A stretch of 64,000 bases of DNA, from NCBI RefSeq assembly GCF_003050905.1, contig NZ_QAOT01000015.1; one strand, 5' to 3'. Numbering within the stretch: the stretch's first letter is position 1; each line of letters opens with the position of its first letter. Below, one piece after another: positions 8,430 to 19,068 of this stretch. Below the pieces are notes generated by a model. That model searched no databases and was not told the origin of the DNA. It saw only the letters and a program-made list of their open reading frames with translations. This DNA is from Cereibacter_A azotoformans. GTDB lineage: Bacteria > Pseudomonadota > Alphaproteobacteria > Rhodobacterales > Rhodobacteraceae. The translations under genes and the position numbers were made by a program.

Positions 8430-10448
8430 TCAGGCGGCGTCGAGCAGTCCGCGGCCGCGAAGCAGCGCCTCCACCCCCGGCATCCGGCCGCGGAAGGCGG
8501 TGTAGAGCGCCTCTGCCTCATCCGACCCGCCGGCCGACAGCACATGCCGCTCGAGCCGCCGTGCCATCTCGGGGCTGAAGGCGCCCCCCGCCTCCTCGAA
8601 GGCGGCGAAGGCGTCCGCATCCATCACCTCGGACCACATGTAACTGTAGTAGCCCGCGGAATAGCCGTCGCCAGTGAAGACATGCGCAAAGTGCGGCGTC
8701 GCGTGGCGCATCCGGATTGCCCGGGGCATTCCGAGGCTCTCGAGCACCTCGGCCTGCCGCGCCATCGGATCGGCCGGGGCCTCACCCTCGTGGAACGCCA
8801 GATCCACCATGGCCGAAGAGATGAACTCGACGGTCGCAAAGCCCTGATCGTAGGTCGAGGCGGCGAGCAGCCGTTCCCGCATCTCGGCCGGCATCGGCTC
8901 GTCCGTCTGCCAGTGGCGCGCGTGCCGTTCCAGCACCTCGGGCACCTCGAGCCAATGTTCGTAAAGCTGGCTCGGCAGTTCGACGAAATCGCGCGCGACC
9001 GAGGTGCCCGAGATGTAGCCGTAGGTCACGTCCGAGAGCATCTGGTGCAGCGCGTGGCCGAACTCGTGAAAGAGCGTGCGCGCATCGTCCCACGACAGCA
9101 GCGCCGGCTCGCCCTTGGCGAAGTTGCAGACATTGACCACGATGGGCCGCACCTCGCCGCCAAGCTTGCGCTGCCCCCGCATGGTCGAGCACCAGGCGCC
9201 GGAGCGTTTCGAGGCGCGCGCGAACCAGTCGCCGAGGAAGACCGCCATGTGCCGGCCCTCGCGCGTCACCTCCCAGGCGCGCACATCCGGGTGGTAGAGC
9301 GGCACGTCGAGCGGCCGGAACTCCAGCCCGAAGAGGCGGTGGGCGCAGTCGAAGGCCGCCTCGATCATCCGCTCGAGCGGCAGGTAGGGTTTCAGCGCCG
9401 CCTCGTCGAGGTCGAACTCGGCCGCGCGGCGCTTCTCGGAATAGTAGCGCCAGTCCCAGGGCTCGAGATCGCCGTTGATCCCGTCGCGGTGCATCATCGC
9501 CTCGAGCACGGCCCCGTCCGCCTCGGCCCGCGCCTTGGCGGGCTCCCAGACGCGCAGCAGAAGCTCTCGCACCGCGTCGGGGGTCTTGGCCATTTCGGTC
9601 TCGAGCTTGTAGGCCGCAAAGCCCGGATAGCCGAGGAGCTTCGCCCGCTCCTCGCGCAGCGCCAGGATCTCGGCCGCCACGGCGCGATTGTCGGTGGCGT
9701 TGCCGTTGGCCCCCCGCGAAACCCAGGCCTCATAGGCGCGCCGGCGCAGCTCGCGCCGCGGCGAGAATTGCAGGAAGGGCACGATCAGCGAGCGGTTGAG
9801 TGTGACGACCGGCCCTTCGGCCCCGCGTTCGGCGCCCGCCGCGCGGGCGGTCTCGACCACGAACTCCGGCAGCCCCTCCAGATCCTCTTCGGCCAGCGGC
9901 ATCATCCACTCGCGCTCATCGGCCAGCAGGTTCTGCGCGAACGTAGTGCCCAGCACCGCCAGCCGCGCCTTGACCTCGGTCAGCCGCTCGGCCTCGGCCC
10001 CCTCGAGCCGAGCGCCCGAGCGCACGAACATCCGCCGGTAGAGCATCAGCACCCGCTCCTGTTCGGGGGTGAGGCCGAGCCCGTCGCGCTGCTGCCAGAG
10101 CGTCTCGATCCGCTGGAAGAGCGGGCGGTTGGTCACCACCTCGGAGGAGAAGGCCGACATCCTCGGCGCCAGCTCGCGCTGGAGCGCCTCACGCGCCGCG
10201 TTGCTGTCGGCCCCAGCGAGGTTGTAGAAGACGTCCGCCACCCGGTCGAGCGTCTCCTGGGCCAACTCAAGCGCCTCGATCGTGTTGGCAAGGCTCGGCG
10301 CTTCGGGATTGTCGGCGATGGCGCGGATGTTGGCGCGCGCCTCGGCAAGTCCCGCCTCGAAGGCCGGACCGAACTGCTCGTCGCGGATCTCGGCGAAGGG
10401 AGGCAGGGCGAATGGCGTGGTCCAGGGCGCAAGCAGCGGATGGGTCAT
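8430..10448 (-). CDS. M3-family zinc metallopeptidase (oligopeptidase A / dipeptidyl carboxypeptidase)
   Basis: 672 residues, the normal length for PrlC/Dcp enzymes. The zinc motif is FHEFGHALHQ (HExxH) at about residue 462, with the third ligand Glu in the EFISSAMVDLAFH region downstream. There is no signal peptide, so it is cytoplasmic. These enzymes degrade short peptides, including cleaved signal peptides. I cannot separate oligopeptidase A from Dcp by eye. The next gene upstream on the same strand is moeB, with about 70 bp between. Confidence 0.88.
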   Translation of the reverse strand: MTHPLLAPWTTPFALPPFAEIRDEQFGPAFEAGLAEARANIRAIADNPEAPSLANTIEALELAQETLDRVADVFYNLAGADSNAAREALQRELAPRMSAFSSEVVTNRPLFQRIETLWQQRDGLGLTPEQERVLMLYRRMFVRSGARLEGAEAERLTEVKARLAVLGTTFAQNLLADEREWMMPLAEEDLEGLPEFVVETARAAGAERGAEGPVVTLNRSLIVPFLQFSPRRELRRRAYEAWVSRGANGNATDNRAVAAEILALREERAKLLGYPGFAAYKLETEMAKTPDAVRELLLRVWEPAKARAEADGAVLEAMMHRDGINGDLEPWDWRYYSEKRRAAEFDLDEAALKPYLPLERMIEAAFDCAHRLFGLEFRPLDVPLYHPDVRAWEVTREGRHMAVFLGDWFARASKRSGAWCSTMRGQRKLGGEVRPIVVNVCNFAKGEPALLSWDDARTLFHEFGHALHQMLSDVTYGYISGTSVARDFVELPSQLYEHWLEVPEVLERHARHWQTDEPMPAEMRERLLAASTYDQGFATVEFISSAMVDLAFHEGEAPADPMARQAEVLESLGMPRAIRMRHATPHFAHVFTGDGYSAGYYSYMWSEVMDADAFAAFEEAGGAFSPEMARRLERHVLSAGGSDEAEALYTAFRGRMPGVEALLRGRGLLDAA

Positions 10449-10516
10449 GGCGGGTCTCCTTCGCCCTCAAGGCTAGGGCGGCGACCCGTCGCCGTCCATC
10501 CCCTCGGGCGCGACCG

Positions 10517-11563
10517 TCAGCCGGCGCCGCCTCGGCCGCCGCAGACCGGGCAGCCTGCACGAGGTTTCAGCGCGATCCGCCGCGTCTCGCCCCAGAGCGC
10601 ATCGTGGATCAGCAGCGCCCCGCGCAGGGTCGCGCCCGCGCCGGTCAGATGCTTGATCGCCTCGACCGCCATGATCGAGCCCACCACCCCCGGCAGCGGT
10701 GCGATCACCCCCGCCTCGGCGCAACTGGGCACAAGGCCCGGTGCCGGCCGCTCGGGGAAGGTGCATTGGAAGCAGGGTCCGCCGCGCGCCGGGTCATAGA
10801 GGCTGACCTGCCCCTCCCATTGCGTGATGGCGCCCGAGATCAGCGGCTTCTCCGCCGCCACGGCCATGCGGTTGGCCAGGTAGCGCGTGTCGAAATTGTC
10901 CGTCCCGTCGAGGATCAGGTCGTAATCGGCGAACAGGGCCGCTGCATTCTCCTCGGTCAGGCGCCGCTCGTAGGGCCGGACCTCGACGAAGGGATTGAGC
11001 GCGCGCATCGCCTCGGCCGCCGATCGGACCTTGGGCCAGCCGATCCGCGCATCGGTGTGGATCACCTGCCGCTGAAGGTTCGAGGCCTCGACCCGGTCGG
11101 CGTCGATCACGCCCACCGTGCCCACGCCCGCCGCCGCCAGATAGAGCAGCGCGGGCGAGCCGAGGCCGCCGGCGCCGATCACCAGCACGCGCGCCTCCTT
11201 GAGCCGCTTCTGTCCCGGTCCACCCACCTCGCGCAGCATGATGTGGCGGGCGTAGCGTTCCAGCTCGGCCGGGCGGAAGAGCCCCGGCGCAGGTGGCGCC
11301 TCGGCCCCGCGCGCGCGCCGCCGCAGCGCCCCGAGGCCCAGCCGGTAGCCCAGCACCAGGGCCGCGAGGCCGCCGATGACCAGCCAGGGCTCGGGCCCGC
11401 CGCCGGTCGCCTGACGGAACGGATGCGCCTCGGGCAGAAGCAGATGCGCGAGCACCACGGCGAGCCACAGGACAGACAGGGCCAGCAGCCGCAGCCTGAC
11501 TGGCATCCCGAGGAACCAGGCCAGGCCCCAGAGACCCGCCGCGAACAGGATCAGCGCAAGCAT
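10517..11563 (-). CDS. moeB: Molybdopterin-synthase adenylyltransferase MoeB-like (HesA/MoeB/ThiF) with membrane N-terminus
   Basis: 348 residues. Residues from about 95 form a complete E1-like adenylyltransferase: nucleotide-binding VIGAGGLGSPALLYLAAAG, DRVEASNLQRQ, and DGTDNFDTRYL. Two zinc Cys pairs are present (FQC... and CPVCGG near the C-terminus). MoeB adenylates the MoaD C-terminus for molybdopterin synthesis; ThiF and sulfur-carrier roles are close alternatives. Unusually, about 80 N-terminal residues contain two to three hydrophobic segments, which would tether it to the membrane. No moa genes are adjacent, so the specific pathway is inferred. Confidence 0.8.
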   Translation of the reverse strand: MLALILFAAGLWGLAWFLGMPVRLRLLALSVLWLAVVLAHLLLPEAHPFRQATGGGPEPWLVIGGLAALVLGYRLGLGALRRRARGAEAPPAPGLFRPAELERYARHIMLREVGGPGQKRLKEARVLVIGAGGLGSPALLYLAAAGVGTVGVIDADRVEASNLQRQVIHTDARIGWPKVRSAAEAMRALNPFVEVRPYERRLTEENAAALFADYDLILDGTDNFDTRYLANRMAVAAEKPLISGAITQWEGQVSLYDPARGGPCFQCTFPERPAPGLVPSCAEAGVIAPLPGVVGSIMAVEAIKHLTGAGATLRGALLIHDALWGETRRIALKPRAGCPVCGGRGGAG

Positions 11564-11620
11564 CGCATCCTCCCCGGACCCGAGCCTCCCCGGCCGCCCT
11601 CCCCGGCCGCACGGCGCGCC

Positions 11621-12118
11621 TCAGGCCGGGCGCAGATCATCGGGGCCCATGCGCCAGGCGCGGCCGAAGCCGCCGTTCAGGATCGCCGAGACGGGCGTCA
11701 GGCGGGCGAAGGCGAAATCGGCGAAATCCACATAGAGCTTTGCCTTGGGATGCAGGCCGAGCCAGTGCGTCCGCAATTCGCCATGTTCGGGCGTGCCCCG
11801 GGGGATCAGTTCGGCCCGGACGCGGATCATCAGGCGCGGATGCGTCAGAGGGTCGCCCTTCGCGCCGGGACTTCCCACCATCACGGCCGCCTCGGGATGC
11901 GCCCTCAGGGCCGCCATGTGCGGCGCAAGGCCCGAGACCAGCGTCAGCGGCGCCCCGTCGGGGTCAAGGCCGAAGGCGATCAGGCTGATGCCGGGCGTGT
12001 GGCTCTGCGCATCGGTCACGGCCAGCGAGGCGTGGCGGGCCCTCGACAGAAGCGTCCGCGCCAGCACGCGGGCGTCGTCATCGGCCGCAAGCAGAGGGTC
12101 TGTGGGAACGGGCATCAT
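11621..12118 (-). CDS. Pyridoxamine 5'-phosphate oxidase-like FMN-binding protein (HugZ family)
   Basis: About 165 residues from MMPVPTDPLL. The split-barrel pattern ArtLLSRARHASLAVTD, then SLIAFGLDPDGAPLTLVSGLAPHMAALRAHPEAAVMVG, is that of PNPOx-like/HugZ proteins, some of which bind heme or FMN. The length matches the N-terminal barrel only; the C-terminal DUF2470 domain of full HugZ is absent. Substrate unknown. Divergent from the SulP gene with only 68 bp between, so the two share a promoter region. Confidence 0.75.
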   Translation of the reverse strand: MMPVPTDPLLAADDDARVLARTLLSRARHASLAVTDAQSHTPGISLIAFGLDPDGAPLTLVSGLAPHMAALRAHPEAAVMVGSPGAKGDPLTHPRLMIRVRAELIPRGTPEHGELRTHWLGLHPKAKLYVDFADFAFARLTPVSAILNGGFGRAWRMGPDDLRPA

Positions 12119-12186
12119 CCGCGCCGAGGCTTGACAAGCAGGAAAGCGGACGTTCCGCTCTTGATGCCAAGCGGTACAGGTATGCG

Positions 12187-13821
12187 ATGCGCGACACAAC
12201 CCTCACCTTCTGGGATCATTTCTTGCCGAAGATCGTGACGGTGCTGCGCGAGGGCTACGGGCTGCGCGACCTCAGGGCCGACGCGCTGGCCGGGCTGACG
12301 GTGGCCATCGTGGCGCTGCCGCTCTCGACGGCCATCGCCATCGCGTCGGGTGTCGGCCCCGAGCGCGGGCTTTACACGGCGATCGTGGGGGGCTTCCTCG
12401 TCTCGGCCCTGGGGGGCAGCCGATTCCAGATCGGCGGACCCGCCGGGGCGTTCATCGTGCTCGTGGCGGCCTGCGTCATGCAGACCGGGATCGAGGGGCT
12501 GATCCTCGCCACATTCCTCTCGGGCTTCCTGCTGATTGCGCTCGGCACACTGAGGATGGGCAGCTACATCCGCTTCATCCCCTATCCGGTGACGGTGGGC
12601 TTCACGGCAGGCATCGCCGTCATCATCGGGGCCAGCCAGATGAAGGAACTGCTCGGCCTGACCCTCGCCGGGCCCGAGCCTTCGGATCTGATCGAGAAGG
12701 TCGAGGTGCTCTGGGCCGCGCGCGGGACGCTGACGCCGCCGGCCCTTGCGGTGGCCGTGGGCACCATCGCCATGATCGAGGCACTGAAACGGCTGGCGCC
12801 CCGCCTGCCGAGCCTGCTGATCGCGGTCGTCGTGGCCTCGGTCACGGTCGAGATGCTGGGCCTTCCGGTCGAGACGATCGGCACCCGCTTCGGCGAGCTG
12901 CCCACGATGCTTCCCATGCCCGCGCTGCCGGATCTCGGGTCCGAGGCCGTGCTCGCGGCGCTTCCCTGGGCGGTGAGCTTCACGCTGCTGGGCGCGATCG
13001 AGTCGCTCCTGTCGGCTGTGGTGGCGGACGGGATGGCGGGCACCCAGCACCGTCCCAATGCCGAACTCATCGCACAGGGCTGGGCCAACGTCGGTTCGGC
13101 CGTCTTCGGAGGCTTCTGTGTCACCGGCACCATCGCCCGGACCGCCACCAACGTGCGGGCGGGCTCGCGCAGCCCCGTCTCGGGGATGCTCTGCGCCCTC
13201 TTCGTGCTGGGGTTCATGATGCTGGCCGCGCCCCTGGCCGCCTATATCCCGCTGGCGGCGCTTGCGGGGCTGCTGGCCGTCGTCGCGTGGAACATGTTCG
13301 AGAAGGAGGAATTCTGGACGCTCCTGCGGACCTCGCGCGGGGATGCGATGGTGGTGCTGGTCACCTTCCTGCTCGTCGTCTTCCGTGACCTGACCGAAGG
13401 GATCGTCGTGGGCTTTGCGCTGGGTGGCCTCGTCTTCATCCGCCGCATGTCCGAAAGCGCCTCGGCCGAACCGGCCCCGGTGCCCGATCCATCGGGCGCC
13501 CTCACCTCCGAGCGCGTGATCTACCGGCTGCGCGGCCCCTACTTCTTCGGCGCGGCGGCCATGCTCGGTTCGGCGCTTGACCGCTTTGCCGAGCGCCCGC
13601 GCGCCTTCGTGCTCGACTTCACCGACGTGCCCTTCATCGACAGTTCGGGGGCACGCTCCTTCGAGCTTCTGGCCCACAAGATGCACCGCCGCGGCGGCCA
13701 GCTCTTCCTGACCGGGGCCAATGTCGAGGTGCGTCGCGTGCTGCTGGCGCAGGGGCTGCGCGAGCCTCTGGTGCGCTACCTTCCGGACGTGGCGGGCGTG
13801 GACGAGTTCCTCGCAAACTGA
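12187..13821 (+). CDS. SulP-family anion transporter with STAS domain
   Basis: 544 residues. About 11-12 hydrophobic segments fill residues 25-400, with the SulP signature near the start (DALAGLTVAIVALPLSTAIAIASGV). A cytoplasmic STAS domain spans about 440-540, with the conserved Ser region FIDSSGARSFELL. SulP proteins carry sulfate, bicarbonate, dicarboxylates or other anions; nothing nearby identifies the ion. The 350 bp downstream contain a markedly AT-rich stretch before acs. Confidence 0.9.
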   Translation: MRDTTLTFWDHFLPKIVTVLREGYGLRDLRADALAGLTVAIVALPLSTAIAIASGVGPERGLYTAIVGGFLVSALGGSRFQIGGPAGAFIVLVAACVMQTGIEGLILATFLSGFLLIALGTLRMGSYIRFIPYPVTVGFTAGIAVIIGASQMKELLGLTLAGPEPSDLIEKVEVLWAARGTLTPPALAVAVGTIAMIEALKRLAPRLPSLLIAVVVASVTVEMLGLPVETIGTRFGELPTMLPMPALPDLGSEAVLAALPWAVSFTLLGAIESLLSAVVADGMAGTQHRPNAELIAQGWANVGSAVFGGFCVTGTIARTATNVRAGSRSPVSGMLCALFVLGFMMLAAPLAAYIPLAALAGLLAVVAWNMFEKEEFWTLLRTSRGDAMVVLVTFLLVVFRDLTEGIVVGFALGGLVFIRRMSESASAEPAPVPDPSGALTSERVIYRLRGPYFFGAAAMLGSALDRFAERPRAFVLDFTDVPFIDSSGARSFELLAHKMHRRGGQLFLTGANVEVRRVLLAQGLREPLVRYLPDVAGVDEFLAN

Positions 13822-13959
13822 GCGAATCGCTTTCCGCGGTGGATGCATGGGGCAGCGGCATGGTGCCGCTGCGGCCTCGCGGGCCGTTGGCAGGGCTTGC
13901 GCCGCGGCAGGCATGGTCTGGCAAGGGGTCTCGTGACCCGGCGTCAGCCGACCGCGGGC

Positions 13960-14112
13960 AGGCCGTTGAAAAACAAGCGCAAATGAGTTTGTCAATTTTC
14001 AGGATTTACAGCTTTTCGGATATACCAGTAAAGGAAATTACAGAAAAATCCAAGCTTCAAAAAGAGTTACGCGAAAATTGACTGATGCGTTACACTCTGC
14101 CTATTGGAGGAG
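13960..14112 (+). promoter_or_regulatory. AT-rich acs upstream region with candidate promoter
   Basis: Between the SulP stop and acs there are 352 bp without a convincing gene. From about 13970 to 14100 the sequence is strongly AT-rich, in sharp contrast to its surroundings. A candidate sigma-70 site is TTGACT at 14078-14083 with TATTGG 18 bp later. The box TTGGAGGAG occurs twice, at 14104-14112 and just before the acs ATG. acs is often controlled by upstream-bound activators, so this may be a protein-binding region; that is inference. Confidence 0.4.
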
Positions 14113-14173
14113 GGTGGCCGCGGTTGCGGCCGGGTGGCGGGCCACGCCAGGCCTGCATGTTGGAGGAGCTTTC

Positions 14174-16135
<1,962 letters not shown>

Positions 16136-16138
16136 GCG

Positions 16139-16828
16139 ATGCAGGACGGGACCGAAACGACCACCCGTCCGGCCGTGCTGATCCTGCTCGGGCCTCCGGG
16201 CGCGGGCAAGGGCACGCAGGCGCGGATGCTGGAGGAGCGCTTCGGCCTCGTCCAGCTCTCGACGGGGGATCTCTTGCGCGCGGCGGTGGCCGCAGGCACG
16301 CCCGCGGGCATGGCCGCCAAGGCGGTGATGGAGGCCGGCGGCCTCGTGTCCGACGAGATCGTGCTCGAGATCCTTGCCGAGCGGATGGCCCAGCCGGATG
16401 TGGCGCGCGGCATCATCCTTGACGGCTTTCCCCGCACCGCGGGGCAGGCTGCGGCCCTCGACGGGCTTCTCGGACGCACGGGCCAAAGGGTGACGGCCGC
16501 CATCAGCCTCGAGGTGGATGACGCGGCCATGGTCGAGCGTGTCTCGGGCCGCTTCACCTGCGCGGCCTGCGGCGAGGGCTATCACGACCACTTCAAGCAG
16601 GCTGCCGTGGCAGGAACCTGCGACAAGTGCGGAGGGACGGATTTCAGGCGCCGCCCCGACGACAACGCCGAAACCGTGGGAGCGCGGCTTGCCGCCTACC
16701 ATGCGCAGACGGCGCCGCTGATCGCCTACTACGACGGCTGCGGCGTGCTGGAGCGGATCGACGCGATGGGAGCCATCGACGAGATCGCCCGGTCCCTCGG
16801 CCGGATCGTGGATCGCGTATCCGCGTGA
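16139..16828 (+). CDS. adk: Adenylate kinase (zinc-finger, long form)
   Basis: 229 residues. Converts AMP + ATP to 2 ADP; placed right after acs, whose product AMP it would recycle. P-loop LGPPGAGKGTQA is at about 18-29, STGDLLRAAV follows, and DGFPRTAGQAAAL lies near 90. The LID carries a C4 zinc site (CAACGEGY and CDKCGGTDF), and the arginine-rich RRRPDDN motif is present. It has about 10 extra N-terminal residues compared with typical Adk. The start is 3 bases after the acs stop, so the genes are very likely cotranscribed. Confidence 0.94.
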   Translation: MQDGTETTTRPAVLILLGPPGAGKGTQARMLEERFGLVQLSTGDLLRAAVAAGTPAGMAAKAVMEAGGLVSDEIVLEILAERMAQPDVARGIILDGFPRTAGQAAALDGLLGRTGQRVTAAISLEVDDAAMVERVSGRFTCAACGEGYHDHFKQAAVAGTCDKCGGTDFRRRPDDNAETVGARLAAYHAQTAPLIAYYDGCGVLERIDAMGAIDEIARSLGRIVDRVSA

Positions 16829-16895
16829 AGAGGCCAGCGTCCCTCGAGGAGGTGGGACGCCGGCAGGGAGAAGAAACCTACAGGGAGAAGGTCCA

Positions 16896-17177
16896 ATGGT
16901 GGACAGAACTGGTCATGTGACATCAGACCGGACGTCGTCGAATGCCTACTGGTCGGCGAACGTCCGCATCATCCTCATCTCGTTGGCGATCTGGTTCGCC
17001 TGCTCGTTCGGTCTCGGCATCCTCCTGCGCCCGGCGCTGGAAGGCATCATGGTGGGCGGCGCCGATCTGGGCTTCTGGTTCGCGCAGCAGGGGTCGATCT
17101 ACGTCTTTCTCGTTCTGATCTTCGTCTATGCGTGGCTCATGAACCGGCTGGACCGCCAGTACGGCGTGGACGAGTAA
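16896..17177 (+). CDS. DUF4212 small membrane subunit of a sodium:solute symporter
   Basis: 93 residues with two transmembrane helices (about 26-48 and 61-82). The pattern 'YWsaNvRIILISLAIWFaCSFGLGILL ... FWFAQQGSIYVFLVLIFVYAWLMNRLD' is the DUF4212 family, always paired with an SSS-family permease like the gene 15 bp downstream. AGGGAGAAGG precedes the ATG. Probably forms a two-subunit transporter with that permease. Confidence 0.92.
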   Translation: MVDRTGHVTSDRTSSNAYWSANVRIILISLAIWFACSFGLGILLRPALEGIMVGGADLGFWFAQQGSIYVFLVLIFVYAWLMNRLDRQYGVDE

Positions 17178-17192
17178 GGGAGGCAGGAACGA

Positions 17193-19010
17193 ATGGATCA
17201 ATTCACCCTCAACCTGATCGTGGTTGGCATCACCTTCGCCATCTACATCGGGATCGCGGTCTGGGCCCGGGCGGGCTCCACCGCCGAGTTCTATGCGGCC
17301 GGCCAGGGCGTCCACCCGGTGGCGAACGGCATGGCGACCGGCGCCGACTGGATGTCGGCGGCGTCCTTCATCTCGATGGCCGGCATCATCGCGCTGGCCC
17401 CGGCGGGCGGCTACACGCAGTCGGCCTTCCTCATGGGCTGGACCGGCGGCTATGTGCTGCTGGCGCTGCTGCTGGCGCCCTACCTGCGCAAGTTCGGCAA
17501 GTTCACCGTGCCGGAATTCATCGGTGACCGCTTCTACTCGGGCGGTGCGCGCCTTCTGGCGGTGATCTGCCTCATCGTGATCTCGGTCACCTACGTGATC
17601 GGGCAGATGCGCGGCGTGGGCGTGACCTTCGGGCGCTTCCTCGAGATCTCGACCGACATGGGCCTCTATATCGGCGCGGCGATCGTCTTCGCCTATGCCG
17701 TGTTCGGCGGCATGAAGGGCATCACCTACACCCAGGTCGCCCAGTATGTCGTGCTGATCATCGCCTACACGATCCCGGCGATCTTCATCTCGCTCGCGCT
17801 GACCAACTCGTTCCTGCCGCAGCTGGGCCTGATCGGCAACTATGCCCCGGGCGGCGGCGACCAGGCGTTCCTGGCCAAGCTCGACCAGGTGGTGACCGAA
17901 CTGGGCTTCACGGCCTATACCGCCGACACCACCAGCCAGCTGAACATGTTCCTGTTCACCATGTCGCTGATGATCGGCACCGCGGGCCTTCCGCACGTCA
18001 TCATCCGCTTCTTCACCGTGCCGAAGGTGGCCGACGCCCGTTCGTCCGCGGGCTGGGCACTGGTCTTCATCGCGCTGCTCTACACCGTGGCCCCGGCCGT
18101 CGGCTCGATGGCGCGCCTGAACCTGACCACCACCATGTGGCCGAACGCCGTGGCCGGCAACGCGCTCGACGGCGACGCGATCTCGGTCGAGGCGATCCAG
18201 AACGACCCGCGCCTGAGCTGGGTGAAGACCTGGGAACAGACCGGCCTTCTCGTCATGGAAGACAAGAACGGCGACGGCATGATCCAGTACTACAACGAGG
18301 CCAACCCGGCGATGCAGGCCATCGCGGCCGAGCGTGGCTGGGTCGGCAACGAGGTCACCAAGATCGACAACGACATCATGGTGCTCGCCAACCCCGAGAT
18401 CGCCGCTCTTCCGGGCTGGGTGATCGCGCTCGTGGCCGCCGGTGCGCTGGCTGCCGCCCTCTCGACCGCCGCGGGCCTCCTGCTCGCCATCTCGTCGGCG
18501 ATCTCGCACGACCTCATCAAGGGCTCGATCAACCCCAACATCTCGGAAAAGGGCGAGCTTCTGGCCGCGCGGATCTCGATGACGGGTGCGATCGTGATCG
18601 CCACCTGGCTTGGCCTCAACCCGCCCGGCTTCGCCGCGCAGGTGGTGGCGCTGGCCTTCGGTCTGGCCGCCGCGACGATCTTCCCGGCGCTGATGATGGG
18701 GATCTTCTCCAAGCGCGTGAACAAGGAAGGCGCCATCCTCGGGATGCTCGTCGGCCTCGTCTTCACCGCGGTCTACATCTTCCTCTACAAGGGCTGGTTC
18801 TTCATCCCCGGCACCGCCACGTTCGAGGACGTGCCCGCCAACTACTTCTTCGGCATCTCGCCGCTGTCCATCGGGACCGTGGGTGCGCTGCTGAACTTCG
18901 GCGTGGCCTTCCTGGTGTCGGCCATCACGAAGGCGCCCCCGCGCGAAGTGGTGGACCTGGTCGAGAGCATCCGCATCCCGCGCGGTGCCGGCAAGGCCAC
19001 GGCCCACTGA
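17193..19010 (+). CDS. Sodium:solute symporter (VC_2705-type, acetate permease-like)
   Basis: 605 residues with about 13 membrane segments. The SSS hallmarks are present: N-terminal YIGIAVWARAGSTAEFYAAG, ATGADWMSAASFISMAGII, and GTAGLPHVIIRFFTVP. An extra soluble insertion at about 320-390 rich in acidic and Asn residues (DKNGDGMIQYYNEANPAM, an EF-hand-like DxNxDG) is typical of this subfamily. Substrate is likely a short monocarboxylate such as acetate, inferred from adjacency to acs; direct evidence is lacking. An 11-bp hairpin follows the stop. Confidence 0.88.
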   Translation: MDQFTLNLIVVGITFAIYIGIAVWARAGSTAEFYAAGQGVHPVANGMATGADWMSAASFISMAGIIALAPAGGYTQSAFLMGWTGGYVLLALLLAPYLRKFGKFTVPEFIGDRFYSGGARLLAVICLIVISVTYVIGQMRGVGVTFGRFLEISTDMGLYIGAAIVFAYAVFGGMKGITYTQVAQYVVLIIAYTIPAIFISLALTNSFLPQLGLIGNYAPGGGDQAFLAKLDQVVTELGFTAYTADTTSQLNMFLFTMSLMIGTAGLPHVIIRFFTVPKVADARSSAGWALVFIALLYTVAPAVGSMARLNLTTTMWPNAVAGNALDGDAISVEAIQNDPRLSWVKTWEQTGLLVMEDKNGDGMIQYYNEANPAMQAIAAERGWVGNEVTKIDNDIMVLANPEIAALPGWVIALVAAGALAAALSTAAGLLLAISSAISHDLIKGSINPNISEKGELLAARISMTGAIVIATWLGLNPPGFAAQVVALAFGLAAATIFPALMMGIFSKRVNKEGAILGMLVGLVFTAVYIFLYKGWFFIPGTATFEDVPANYFFGISPLSIGTVGALLNFGVAFLVSAITKAPPREVVDLVESIRIPRGAGKATAH

Positions 19011-19017
19011 GATCAAC

Positions 19018-19042
19018 GGTGCGCCCCCGTCGGGGGCGCACC
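19018..19042 (+). terminator. Hairpin after symporter gene
   Basis: GGTGCGCCCCC and GGGGGCGCACC pair perfectly around a 3-base GTC gap, 8 bp after the symporter stop. There is no T run, so it may attenuate transcription or protect the upstream mRNA end rather than fully terminate. It separates the transporter genes from the DUF294 sensor gene. Confidence 0.55.
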
Positions 19043-19068
19043 ATCCAGGTGCAGTGTCGAGGAGCCTC

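Noticed and set aside
8382..10799. An 805-codon plus-strand frame over the M3 peptidase and moeB
   Set aside because: Antisense shadow rich in Arg/Gly/His; the minus-strand reading gives intact enzyme motifs.
13983..14081. A 32-codon frame in the AT-rich block upstream of acs
   Set aside because: No ribosome site, and its composition is explained by the AT-rich DNA; reported only as a regulatory region.
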